Assembly: GCA_016195265.1 (NCBI GenBank)
Contig: JACPZW010000069.1
Coordinates: forward strand, 1 to 64,000
Source of the DNA: Acidobacteriota bacterium
GTDB taxonomy: Bacteria > Acidobacteriota > Vicinamibacteria > Vicinamibacterales > CAVVIG01
DNA: 64,000 nt
Reading direction: 5' to 3'
Under the pieces are notes generated by a model. The model did not search any database, was not told where the DNA came from, and worked only from the letters and a program-made list of their open reading frames with translations. Made by a program: the position numbers and the translations under genes. Each line of letters starts with the position of its first letter. The stretch's first letter is position 1. Shown here in pieces: positions 41,921 to 49,942 of this stretch.

Positions 41921-42613
41921 CTACGCTTCCGCGCGAATCCGGCCGGCGTCGACACCGAGATCCGCGAGATGCGCCCGCATGTCGTCCACGAGCGACTGCG
42001 GGCCGCAGATGAAGCAGAGCGTGACCGGATCGTGGACCAGTCCCGCAAGCGTCTCGCGCGTGATGCGCCCGCGCGGCCCGGCCCAGCGCTCGTCGGCGCC
42101 GCGGGTCACCGTCCGCCGCAACTCGATCCGTCCTGACTCCGCCAGCGCCGCGAGTTCGCTGTCGTACGCAAACTCCCCTGGCGTTCGCGCGCTGTAGAAC
42201 AGGCCGACCGTGCTGTGCGGCACCGTCAGGGCGTGTCGCAGCATCGCGCGCAGCGGCGCGATGCCCGTGCCGCCGGCGACGAAGAGGAAGCGGCGCTCCT
42301 CGGGCGAAGCCGGAAAGGTGAACGCGCCCATCGGTCCTTCGACGTCGACCCGCTGTCCTGGCTCCAGAATCACGTGCGGTCCTGCGACGCCGCTGGCGTC
42401 CACGCCGATGAGAAACTCGAGCGTCCCGTGACGTCGTGAATCCTCGGGCGAGGCCGCGAGGGAGTACGGGATCCGGTTCTCGTACCCGTGCGAGGCGATG
42501 GCCGCGGCTTGACCGGGCGCGTAGTCGAAGCGATGACCGTCGAGGGCGAGGCGCACGATCCGGGCGCGCGGCGTAGCGGCGATCACGTCGCGGATGGACA
42601 GGGTCAGCAGCAC
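41921..42613 (-). CDS. Ferredoxin reductase-type FAD/NAD-binding oxidoreductase
   Basis: 230 residues. The FAD motif is seen as 'NRIPYSLAASP' (RxYS-like), followed by the NAD-binding 'FVAGGTGIAPLRAML' and the closing 'FICGPQSLVDDM'. It thus belongs to the ferredoxin-NADP reductase fold but lacks an iron-sulfur domain, so it would pass electrons to a separate partner that is not obvious nearby. Possible roles include ring-hydroxylating oxygenase reductase or flavin reductase. Confidence 0.8.
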   Translation of the reverse strand: MLLTLSIRDVIAATPRARIVRLALDGHRFDYAPGQAAAIASHGYENRIPYSLAASPEDSRRHGTLEFLIGVDASGVAGPHVILEPGQRVDVEGPMGAFTFPASPEERRFLFVAGGTGIAPLRAMLRHALTVPHSTVGLFYSARTPGEFAYDSELAALAESGRIELRRTVTRGADERWAGPRGRITRETLAGLVHDPVTLCFICGPQSLVDDMRAHLADLGVDAGRIRAEA

Positions 42614-42640
42614 GAGCGGTGCCGCGATTATGCTATCGCA

Positions 42641-42877
42641 ATGGTCCTCCGGCGCGCCCGCGGTCTGGTGTTACGGCTCGTCCGCCGTCGATCGCCGGCC
42701 ATCGTTGCCGGGCTCGCGCTGGCCGCGCCCGCGGCCTGGCTGGAATTCGGCGCGCGCACGGGCGCGTGGTGGGCCGACGGCCTCGCGCTCGTGCTGGGTG
42801 CGACGGGGGCGGCACTGATTTGGACCGGCGTGACGGGGCTGAAAGCTGACTGGGTGGATGAGGAAACTGAAAACTGA
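42641..42877 (+). CDS. Small two-helix membrane protein
   Basis: 78 residues from ATG 42641, divergent from the reductase gene 27 bp away. After a basic start there are two hydrophobic helices (about 18-35 and 43-62) and a short polar tail ('DWVDEETEN') whose last codons come from the repeat that follows. No family recognised. An earlier in-frame start would overlap the reductase gene and add charged residues, so it is rejected. Confidence 0.45.
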   Translation: MVLRRARGLVLRLVRRRSPAIVAGLALAAPAAWLEFGARTGAWWADGLALVLGATGAALIWTGVTGLKADWVDEETEN

Positions 42878-42956
42878 AAAGAGAAAAGTGAAAAGTGAAA
42901 AGGGAAGATGAGCGCGCGGTCTTAACTTTTCAGTTTTCTCTTTTCACTTTCAAGTT
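42863..42956. repeat. Inverted heptamer arrays (GAAAACT / TTTTCAG) between convergent genes
   Basis: Left units GAAAACT, GAAAACT, GAAAAGA, GAAAAGT, GAAAAGT, GAAAAGG face right units TTTTCAG, TTTTCTC, TTTTCAC and a degenerate copy, about 20 bp apart. The array spans the stop of the small membrane protein and reaches the stop of the minus-strand c-di-GMP protein, so it could end transcription from both sides. Confidence 0.88.
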
Positions 42957-45452
42957 TCAAAGTACTCCAGACGCCGCGCGTTCCAGGTCGGCATCCGAGA
43001 GGCTCGCGGCGACCGCCGGCTTTCCTTGATCGTCGTCGCCCGCGCCGGAGCCGGCGCGTTTGCGCCGCGTCTTGTCGCGGTACATCCGGCTGTCCGCCGT
43101 GGCCAACAGCGTCTCGTACGCGTCGCCGTCGTGCGGGAACACGGCCGCGCCCACGCTGATAGCCAGCTTGAGCAGCGTCGCGGGCCGCGCCTCGAACTGC
43201 AACTCGTCCACGCCGCGCTGCAGTTCCAATCGCTTGCGCTCGGCTTCTTCTGCGCCGCAGCCCGACAGCACGACGATGAACTCGTCGCCCGCGTAGCGGA
43301 CGCAGATGTCGTAGGGGCGGATGCCGGCGCGCAGTACGGCCGCGACGTCGCGCAGCGCGCGGTCGCCGACGTGGTGGCCGTACGTGTCGTTGATGTTCTT
43401 GAAGTCGTCGAGGTCCATGACGAGCAGCGAGACCTCGGTCTTGAGCCGCTCCGCGCGCGCGAGCTCGCGCGTCAGGTGCATGAACATGAAGCGCGTGTTC
43501 GGCAGCGCCGTCAGCGGATCGGTGAGCGAATCCTCCTGCGTCTGCTCGAACACCATCGAGTTGTAGATGACAGCGGCCGCCTGCTCTGAAATCCGATCGA
43601 GCAGCCGGCGATGATCGTCCGTGTACACCGCCGGTTCGGTGTGGTAGACCGAGATCGTGCCGATGAACCGCTCGTTGAAGAGGAGCGGGCAGACGAGCGC
43701 CGAGTGCAGCGTCGTGCGGTCCGACGGCTGGCCGGCGGCTTCGAGATCCGTGCTGGGCCGCGCGTTGACGAGGGGACGCCGGTTGCGCGCCACCCAGCCC
43801 GTCAGGCCGTGGCCGTTGCGAATCGTCAGCTGCTGAATGATTTCCGATTCGACGCCGGTCGCGAACCGGCACCTGAGCGTCTCGTTCTCCTCGTTGTAGA
43901 GGAACAGCGCGCAGCAGGAGAACGGCACGATGTTGACGAGCTTCGACGAGATCAGCGCCATCGTGTCCGAGACGCCGAGGCTGCTGCCCATCGCCTGCGC
44001 GATTTCGTACAGCGCGTAGATCTCGCGGTGCGCCAGCGCGATGTCCTGGAACACGGTCGTCCGCACCGGCGACTCGTGCACCAGGCCGACTGCGGGCGCC
44101 GCGGTCGGCGCGTGCGTCGGCACGCGCGTCAGCTTGCGCGCCGGCGCCTGGCTCGCTTCGGCTTCGGCGGCCAGCAGCGGATAGGTGTCGATGAACGTCT
44201 GCACGACGCGCGGGTCGAGCGCCTTGCTCGCTTCCTGGCGGAGGAGCCCGAGCGCCGCGTCGAGGCTCATCGCCTTGTGGTACGGGCGCTCCGACATCAG
44301 CGCGTCGAAATAGTCGACTACCGAGAGAATCCGCGCGCCGAGCGGAATCTCGTCGCCCTTGAGGCCCGCCGGATAGCCCTTGCCATCCCAGCGTTCGTGA
44401 TGGCTGAGGATGAGCGGCGACACGGGATACGGAAACGGCACGCCGCTGATGATTTCCGCGCCCACCTGCGGGTGAATGCGGATCTTCTGGAACTCTTCCT
44501 GCGTCAGCGGCCCCGGCTTTGACAGGATGTGCTCGGGCACCGCGAGCTTACCGATGTCGTGCAGCAGCGCCGCGGTCTTGACGCCCTGGATTTCGTTGTC
44601 GGTCATGCCGAGCGATCGCGCGAGACCCGCGGCGTACACCTGCACGCGCCGGATGTGACTCTGCGCCGTCTGATCCTTGGCGTCGATGGCGAGCGCCAGC
44701 GCCTCGATTGTGGCCAGGTGGAGATCCGAGACCTGCGCGACGTGCCGCTGCTGATCCTGGATGCGGCTCATGTACACCTTGTAGGTGCGGTAGATCAGGT
44801 AGGGCGGCGCCGCGGCGAGCGCGGCCATCCAGTAGCCGCCCTGATCGATGACGGTGGCCGCCAGCGCGGCTGCGCCCGCGCCGACGAAGTAGCTCGGCGC
44901 GCTCCACAGGAAGTTCTCGTTCCAGACGCGGACGATCGACTGCTTTGTCGAGAGCCCGATCGCCGTTGCAATCAGTACCGTGTTGCAGACGAAGTACGTG
45001 GTCGCCGCGCCGACGAGCGGCTTGGGGAGCGCCGCCATCGAGAATTGGTGGGCCGTGTCCGGTCCGCCGAGCCACGTGTACGCCAGGCCGGTGGCCTTCA
45101 CGGTCAGCACGAGCGACGCCATGCTGAACAGCGTGCGGTGCGGGGTCGAGCGGCTTTCCGTCCGGAACGTGCACTGGCTGAACGCGCTCGCGCTGGCGAC
45201 CAGCATGGTCTCGTCGGCGCCGAGGAGGAGCAGCGCGGCGAAGTCCACCGCGTACGACACCGACATCGTGACGCCGCTCGTCGCCAGCGGCAGGCTGACC
45301 TTCAGCGCCGAGGCAGACGAGGACAGTAATAGAAGAACGGTGAACAGGATCGGGTTCGCGAGCGGGTGCGGAAAGAACAGCACCAGGACCAGCGCACCGG
45401 CGCCCAGGACGGCGCCGACGTACAGCCGGGCCGCGATCGGGAGATCTTTCAT
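42957..45452 (-). CDS. Membrane HD-GYP / GAF / GGDEF protein for cyclic di-GMP turnover
   Basis: 831 residues. Residues about 1-220 form a multi-helix membrane sensor. An HD-GYP phosphodiesterase domain follows (about 240-420) with 'LLHDIGKLAVP' and 'HHERWDGKGYP', both intact. A GAF domain occupies about 470-620. The C-terminal GGDEF domain has 'RYAGDEF' (AGDEF variant) with an RxxD inhibitory site, 'RPYD', five residues before it. So the protein has both breakdown and synthesis modules for cyclic di-GMP. Whether both work is not known. It faces away from the sigma-54 activator gene 82 bp upstream. Confidence 0.88.
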   Translation of the reverse strand: MKDLPIAARLYVGAVLGAGALVLVLFFPHPLANPILFTVLLLLSSSASALKVSLPLATSGVTMSVSYAVDFAALLLLGADETMLVASASAFSQCTFRTESRSTPHRTLFSMASLVLTVKATGLAYTWLGGPDTAHQFSMAALPKPLVGAATTYFVCNTVLIATAIGLSTKQSIVRVWNENFLWSAPSYFVGAGAAALAATVIDQGGYWMAALAAAPPYLIYRTYKVYMSRIQDQQRHVAQVSDLHLATIEALALAIDAKDQTAQSHIRRVQVYAAGLARSLGMTDNEIQGVKTAALLHDIGKLAVPEHILSKPGPLTQEEFQKIRIHPQVGAEIISGVPFPYPVSPLILSHHERWDGKGYPAGLKGDEIPLGARILSVVDYFDALMSERPYHKAMSLDAALGLLRQEASKALDPRVVQTFIDTYPLLAAEAEASQAPARKLTRVPTHAPTAAPAVGLVHESPVRTTVFQDIALAHREIYALYEIAQAMGSSLGVSDTMALISSKLVNIVPFSCCALFLYNEENETLRCRFATGVESEIIQQLTIRNGHGLTGWVARNRRPLVNARPSTDLEAAGQPSDRTTLHSALVCPLLFNERFIGTISVYHTEPAVYTDDHRRLLDRISEQAAAVIYNSMVFEQTQEDSLTDPLTALPNTRFMFMHLTRELARAERLKTEVSLLVMDLDDFKNINDTYGHHVGDRALRDVAAVLRAGIRPYDICVRYAGDEFIVVLSGCGAEEAERKRLELQRGVDELQFEARPATLLKLAISVGAAVFPHDGDAYETLLATADSRMYRDKTRRKRAGSGAGDDDQGKPAVAASLSDADLERAASGVL

Positions 45453-45534
45453 AGAACTTCGGCCGGGGGAGCCGAAACGACGGTCAGATCATATTGCGAA
45501 TCCGCGCGCCTTTCTTCGGTGCCGGCACGGAACA

Positions 45535-46890
45535 TCAGGCCCCTTGGTCGCGCGAGCGGCGTCCCGCCTGCCGCGGCTCGGGCTCAAGCTGATACTCGAC
45601 GATCTTGCGGTACAGCGTGCCCCGGCTGATGTCGAGCACCCGGGCCGCTTCCTTCTTGTTCCAGTCCACCGCCTCGAGCACACGCACGATGTGCGCCCGC
45701 TCGGTTTCGGCCAGCGACGGCAGATGCTCGCCGGTGGTCTGGGACACGACGGCCGCGGTCGCGTGGAGGAACTCGATGTCCGAGGCGCGTATCGATCGTC
45801 CGGGCGCCGACAGCGCCGCGCGGGAGACCGTGCTCTCGAGCTCGCGGATGTTGCCGGGCCAGTGGTACCCCATCAGGAGGTCCAGCGCCTCGCGCGAGAA
45901 GCCCTTACTGTCGATGGGCAGTCCCTGCGCGGCGCAGTACCGGTTGAGGAAGCGCTGTGCGAGGACCGGGATGTCCACCTGCCGCTCGCGGAGCGACGGC
46001 AGCCGGATCGCGAACGCGTTGACGCGGTAATAGAGATCCTCGCGGAACCGGCCGTCTCGGACGAACTGCTCCAGCGGACGGTTGGTCGCGGAGATGAGCC
46101 GGAAGTCGACCGAGATCGACTTGTGGCCGCCCAGCCGCTCGAAGCGCCGCTCTTCGAGCACGCGCAGGAGTTTCGCCTGCGCCATGAGCGACATGTCGCC
46201 GATCTCGTCGAGGAACAACGTGCCCTCGTGCGCGAGCTCGAGGCGGCCCGGCTTGCGATCGTGCGCGCCGGTGAACGCGCCCTTCTCGTAGCCGAAGATT
46301 TCCGATTCGAAGAGCGTGTCCGGCAGCGCGGCGCAATTGACCGCCTGGAACTTCGCGACGCTGCGTCGGCTCAGCTCGTGGATCATCCGCGCGACGAGCT
46401 CCTTGCCCGACCCGGTGGGCCCGAGCACGAGCACCGAGATGTCGGACTTGGCCGCCGTCCGGATCCACTCGAACACAACGAGCATCTTCTCGTCGCGGCC
46501 GATCATCTCGCGGAAGCGCTGGACCGAGGGCGACTGATCCTCGGTGCTGACCGCGGCGCGGCGCTCGAGGAAGAGGTCGAGGTGATCGGCGACTGCCTCG
46601 TCCGCCGGCCGCGCGGCCATGAACCGCTCCGGATTGCCGGGGATGAGCTGCGCCACGCCGAAATCCACGAGCTCGCGCACGCAGTTGTCGACGTCGAGCT
46701 TGAGACGGCCGAACGTCTGCATCAGCGACTCGACGTCGAAACTCTCGTCCGGCCGCGCGCTCAGGTAGCGCAGCAGGCCGGCACGCAGCGGCGACTGCAC
46801 GAGGCTGCGAAAGCGGGTCTCGAGATCCGCGGTCTCGGGCTTGGCCGTGCCGGCGCTGGCGCGGCGGGCGCTGAAAGTCAGATCGTCCAT
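45535..46890 (-). CDS. Sigma-54-dependent transcriptional activator
   Basis: 451 residues. The first about 110 residues look like a winged-helix or sensing domain with no phosphoacceptor motif, so it is not a response regulator. The AAA+ domain shows Walker A 'GPTGSGKELVAR', the sigma-54 contact loop 'GAFTGAHD', Walker B 'GTLFLDEIGDM', and 'FRLISATNRPLEQ'. A Fis-type helix-turn-helix ends the protein ('KEAARVLDISRGTLYRKI'). It drives transcription from -24/-12 promoters; targets are unknown. The neighbouring c-di-GMP gene is a possible one. Confidence 0.9.
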   Translation of the reverse strand: MDDLTFSARRASAGTAKPETADLETRFRSLVQSPLRAGLLRYLSARPDESFDVESLMQTFGRLKLDVDNCVRELVDFGVAQLIPGNPERFMAARPADEAVADHLDLFLERRAAVSTEDQSPSVQRFREMIGRDEKMLVVFEWIRTAAKSDISVLVLGPTGSGKELVARMIHELSRRSVAKFQAVNCAALPDTLFESEIFGYEKGAFTGAHDRKPGRLELAHEGTLFLDEIGDMSLMAQAKLLRVLEERRFERLGGHKSISVDFRLISATNRPLEQFVRDGRFREDLYYRVNAFAIRLPSLRERQVDIPVLAQRFLNRYCAAQGLPIDSKGFSREALDLLMGYHWPGNIRELESTVSRAALSAPGRSIRASDIEFLHATAAVVSQTTGEHLPSLAETERAHIVRVLEAVDWNKKEAARVLDISRGTLYRKIVEYQLEPEPRQAGRRSRDQGA

Positions 46891-46909
46891 TTATCTCAGA
46901 ATGTATCGG

Positions 46910-47323
46910 CTACACGCGGCCTTGCCGATAGTATTCCGTCTGATAGCCCTCGATGAGGTTTTTCATGCGGTCGGCGTCCCGTTTGTGGTGCCCGTGACAG
47001 AGGATGGGATCGGTACCGCCGGTCGTTTCGATCCGCACGTCGGACAGGAGGGCGCCTGTCTGAATCCTCACCGACGCGACATGTGCGAGGTGAATGGTTT
47101 CCTCCTGGCGGCCGATCCACCGCGGCGTGTACTGCACGACGCTCGTCGGCGTGATCAGCACCTGCGTGGGGAACAGGCGATTGCCTGCGCTGAATCGGCT
47201 CGCGACGAACACGTCGCCGTCGGCGAACCGGCGGCTTTTGCGCCAGATCCACCACGCCAGCAGCGCCACCACGAAGACGCCGGCGGCGGCGCTCCCCCAG
47301 ACCCACTGAGACTCGCCAGTCAC
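46910..47323 (-). CDS. Single-pass membrane protein of unknown function
   Basis: About 137 residues from GTG 47323 (the frame extends to 47377). One transmembrane helix lies near the N-terminus ('AAAGVFVVALLAWWIW') followed by a beta-rich cytoplasmic part that ends with 'GHHKRDADRMKNLIEGYQTEYYR'; the mix of strands and a final helix is PH-domain-like. It sits 20 bp upstream of the sigma-54 activator on the same strand and is divergent from the deoxyhypusine-synthase-like gene. Confidence 0.5.
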   Translation of the reverse strand: MTGESQWVWGSAAAGVFVVALLAWWIWRKSRRFADGDVFVASRFSAGNRLFPTQVLITPTSVVQYTPRWIGRQEETIHLAHVASVRIQTGALLSDVRIETTGGTDPILCHGHHKRDADRMKNLIEGYQTEYYRQGRV

Positions 47324-47404
47324 AAGAGCAGATGTTAAGCTATTTCGGCTGAAACGCCGCGACACCCGCGCCGTCATTCACCAGGAAACACAGGGAGCAG
47401 CCAC

Positions 47405-48571
47405 TTGCCGCACCGCGCCCCCGGCTCGCCCGGGCACTCGAAGAAGCAGTTCCTGTCCGGCAGACCGATTCGCTACTACCGCCCGCAGGGGAGCCCGGCC
47501 ATCCGGACCCTCATCGACGAAGGCTTCCAGGCGTTCAATGCCGGGCGTCTTTCGGAGGCGTCGCAGATCTTCGCCAGCAAGATGCTGGCGCCCGAGAACG
47601 ACACGACGATCGGCCTGACGATCGCGGGCGCGATGACGCCGGCGGGCCTCGGCGGCTGCGTCATCGAGCTGATGGATCGCGGCCTGGTGGACTTCATCAT
47701 CTCGACGGGCGCGAATCTCTACCACGACCTGCACTACGCGCTGAACTTCACGCTGCGGCGCGGATCGCCGTTCGTCAACGACGTCGAACTGTACGAGGAC
47801 GGCGTCATCCGGATCTACGACGTGCTGTTTCCGGCGACGGTCCTGCTCGAGACCGACGCCTACATCCGCGACTTCATCGTCCGCTCCGGGCTGAACGAGC
47901 CGATCGCGACTTCGGAGTTCCACTACCTGCTGGGCCTGGATCTGATGAAGCGCTATCCCGGCTGCTCCGAACACTCGGTCGTCGCGCGCGCGGCCGAGGA
48001 CGGCGTGCCCCTCTACACCTCGTCGCCCGGCGACAGCTCGATCGGCATGAACATCGCGTATCACGAGCTGATGAACGGCAGCCGCTTCATGATCGATCCC
48101 AACAAGGACGTCAACGAAGTCTGCGCGATCGTGATGGCGGGTAAGCGGAACGGCTGCGTGATCCTCGGCGGCGGATCGCCCAAGAACTTCTACCTGCAGG
48201 CGCAGCCGACGCTCTGGGAGGTGTACGGCATCCCGAAGGGCGGCAACGAGTACTTCATTCAGATCACGACCGACTCGGTCGTGTGGGGCGGTCTGTCGGG
48301 CGCGACGCCGGCCGAAGCCGTGAGCTGGGGCAAGGTGAATCCGGGCGTGCTGCCCGATACCGTCGTCGCGTACTGCGATTCGACGATCGCGTTCCCCCTC
48401 TTCTGCGAGTACGCCGTGGGATCGCCGAACGGGCGGCGCAAGCGCAGGGAACTGATCCACAAGCGCGACGCACTCGTTGCGACGCTCACCCGCGACGCGA
48501 AGGCGGCGCTGGCCGCGCGGAACAAAGAAGGCAGAAGTAAGAAGGCAGAAGGCAGAAGTAAGAAGAAGTAG
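47405..48571 (+). CDS. Deoxyhypusine synthase family protein
   Basis: 388 residues from TTG 47405, with AGGGAG about 9 nt upstream. 'TTIGLTIAGAMTPAGLGGCVIELM' is absent in full here but begins near residue 60; 'GANLYHDLHYALNF' and 'DVNEVCAIVMAGKRNGCVILGGGSPKNF' match the NAD site and the catalytic lysine loop (GGGxxK) of deoxyhypusine synthases. Bacteria lack eIF5A, so bacterial members likely act on polyamines (homospermidine synthase-like activity). The last 14 residues ('KEGRSKKAEGRSKKK') are encoded by a heptamer array, not by family sequence. Confidence 0.85.
   Translation: MPHRAPGSPGHSKKQFLSGRPIRYYRPQGSPAIRTLIDEGFQAFNAGRLSEASQIFASKMLAPENDTTIGLTIAGAMTPAGLGGCVIELMDRGLVDFIISTGANLYHDLHYALNFTLRRGSPFVNDVELYEDGVIRIYDVLFPATVLLETDAYIRDFIVRSGLNEPIATSEFHYLLGLDLMKRYPGCSEHSVVARAAEDGVPLYTSSPGDSSIGMNIAYHELMNGSRFMIDPNKDVNEVCAIVMAGKRNGCVILGGGSPKNFYLQAQPTLWEVYGIPKGGNEYFIQITTDSVVWGGLSGATPAEAVSWGKVNPGVLPDTVVAYCDSTIAFPLFCEYAVGSPNGRRKRRELIHKRDALVATLTRDAKAALAARNKEGRSKKAEGRSKKK
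48527..48568. repeat. Six 7-bp units encoding the protein tail (GAAGGCA / GAAGTAA)
   Basis: GAAGGCA-GAAGTAA-GAAGGCA-GAAGGCA-GAAGTAA-GAAGAAG fills 42 bp at the 3' end of the deoxyhypusine-synthase-like gene and runs into its TAG stop. Because 7 is not a multiple of 3, translation gives a 7-residue repeat. The same unit recurs at 49034-49061. Confidence 0.92.
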
Positions 48572-48596
48572 CCGAAGGACACAGGGCGCACACGTC

Positions 48597-49031
48597 ATGG
48601 GCACGCTGTCGTCAGAATTGATCCCGTACGCGGAACGGCTGTCGCCGCGGCCGCGGATCTACGCCGACGCCAACGTCCCGGCCGGCCTCGTCGCGCACAT
48701 GCGCGATCGGTTGCAGTGGGACGTGCTCTTCGTGCTCGAAGACAGCGACCTGCGCCGCGCGCCCGACACCAGACATTACCAGCTCGCGCAGCAGCTGCAG
48801 CGCACGCTCGTGACGATGGACAGGGATTATCTGGACGACCGCCGGTTTCCGCCGGCGGAAGGCGCCGGCGTCCTCGTGATCAACGCGCCGGACGAGCGCG
48901 AGCTGTCGGCACTCCTCGATCGCGTCAACGCGACGCTCTTCCACGACGAGCCCGCGGACGATCCCGTCGCGCTGCCGCTCGTGGGACGCAAGCTCCAGAT
49001 CCACAACGACTGGGGCCGTGAAGGAAAGTAA
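48597..49031 (+). CDS. DUF5615-like PIN-fold protein
   Basis: 144 residues from ATG 48597. 'PRIYADANVPAGLVAHMRDR' has the early Asp of PIN-like nucleases, and 'TLVTMDRDYLDDRRFP' holds the second acidic cluster; this pattern is common to DUF5615-type proteins linked to toxin-antitoxin pairs. No antitoxin partner is beside it. It lies 25 bp after the deoxyhypusine-synthase-like gene and 14 bp before the ROK-like gene, so it may be co-transcribed with both. Upstream in-frame codons read through the heptamer array and are not used here. Confidence 0.6.
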   Translation: MGTLSSELIPYAERLSPRPRIYADANVPAGLVAHMRDRLQWDVLFVLEDSDLRRAPDTRHYQLAQQLQRTLVTMDRDYLDDRRFPPAEGAGVLVINAPDERELSALLDRVNATLFHDEPADDPVALPLVGRKLQIHNDWGREGK

Positions 49032-49033
49032 AG

Positions 49034-49061
49034 GAAGTTAGAAGTGTGAAGGCAGAAGGAA
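49034..49061. repeat. Four 7-bp units at the start of the ROK-like gene (GAAGNNN)
   Basis: GAAGTTA-GAAGTGT-GAAGGCA-GAAGGAA covers 28 bp. The GTG start of the ROK-like gene lies across the second and third units, and the array encodes its first residues (KAEGR). Confidence 0.8.
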
Positions 49062-49942
49062 GAAGACCGGCGATCGGCGTGGAACTCGACGATGCGGGCG
49101 CGATTGCCGCAGCTGTGGACGATCGCGTCCAGGCCCGCGCCTCGGTGGCCTCGACCGGCGATCTGGCGGCCGCCGCGTCCGCCGCGGTGCGCCAGGTGCG
49201 CGGCGCAGGACAGGCCGGGACGATCGGTATCGCCGCGTACGCGCCTGATGCGCTGGCGATCGGCAGCGCCGTGACCGCGCTCGGAAAAGAGTTTGGCGGC
49301 ACAGGCGCGAGCATCGTCGCGTCCGGCACCGCCGCCGCGGTCGCCGAGGCCTGGATTGGCGCCGCCGCCGGCGCGCAGGACGTCGTGTACTTCGCGGTGA
49401 GCGATCACGCGACCGCCGGCCTCGTGCGCGGGGGCGTGCCCATGACCGGCGCCCGCGGGCGCGCCGCGTCGGTCGGGTGGCTCTCGCTGAATCCGGTCGA
49501 GCGCGAGGACTATCGCAAGAGCGGATGCCTCGAAGCCGAAGTGGCGGCCGTCGGCATCGTACGCCGCCTCATCTGGCGGATTAAGTCCGGCGATCGGTCG
49601 CGCGTGCAGGACAAAGTGGACGGCGACCTGACCGCCATCACCCTGGCGCACGTGCTTGATGCGGCGCGCGCCAACGACGGCGTGTCCATCTCCGTCGTCC
49701 GCGACACCGCGAAGTACCTCGGCATGGCCGCGGCGAATCTCGTGGTCGTTGCCGATCCCGTGACGCTGGTTCTTGGCGGCGTGATGGCCTCGGCCGCCGA
49801 CCTGCTGCTCGAGCCGGTGCGCACGGAGATTTCGCGCCGCCTGCCGCGCGCGATGATGGACGCGCTGACGATTGTGCCGGCGACACTCGGCGCCGACGCG
49901 GCGGCCATCGGCGCGGCGCGTCTGGCGGCGACGGCCCGATGA
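49046..49942 (+). CDS. Degenerate ROK-family protein, probable non-catalytic partner of NagA
   Basis: 298 residues from GTG 49046, overlapping nagA by 4 bp. The layout follows the ROK fold (sugar kinase/regulator), but key residues are changed. The 'NDxNAA' motif with the catalytic Asp is 'ASGTAAAVAE' (Ser93-Gly94), the phosphate loop 'GTGIG' is 'SDHATAG' (119-125), the zinc ligand His of 'GExGH' is Trp145, and only 'SGCLE' (159-163) remains of CxCGxxGCxE. A kinase role is therefore doubtful. It may bind sugar as a sensor or support NagA. This is my reading from motifs, not a structural comparison. Confidence 0.65.
   Translation: MKAEGRRPAIGVELDDAGAIAAAVDDRVQARASVASTGDLAAAASAAVRQVRGAGQAGTIGIAAYAPDALAIGSAVTALGKEFGGTGASIVASGTAAAVAEAWIGAAAGAQDVVYFAVSDHATAGLVRGGVPMTGARGRAASVGWLSLNPVEREDYRKSGCLEAEVAAVGIVRRLIWRIKSGDRSRVQDKVDGDLTAITLAHVLDAARANDGVSISVVRDTAKYLGMAAANLVVVADPVTLVLGGVMASAADLLLEPVRTEISRRLPRAMMDALTIVPATLGADAAAIGAARLAATAR

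Noticed and set aside
42488..42640. Longer start for the small membrane protein
   Set aside because: It overlaps the flavin reductase gene and adds charged, non-hydrophobic residues.
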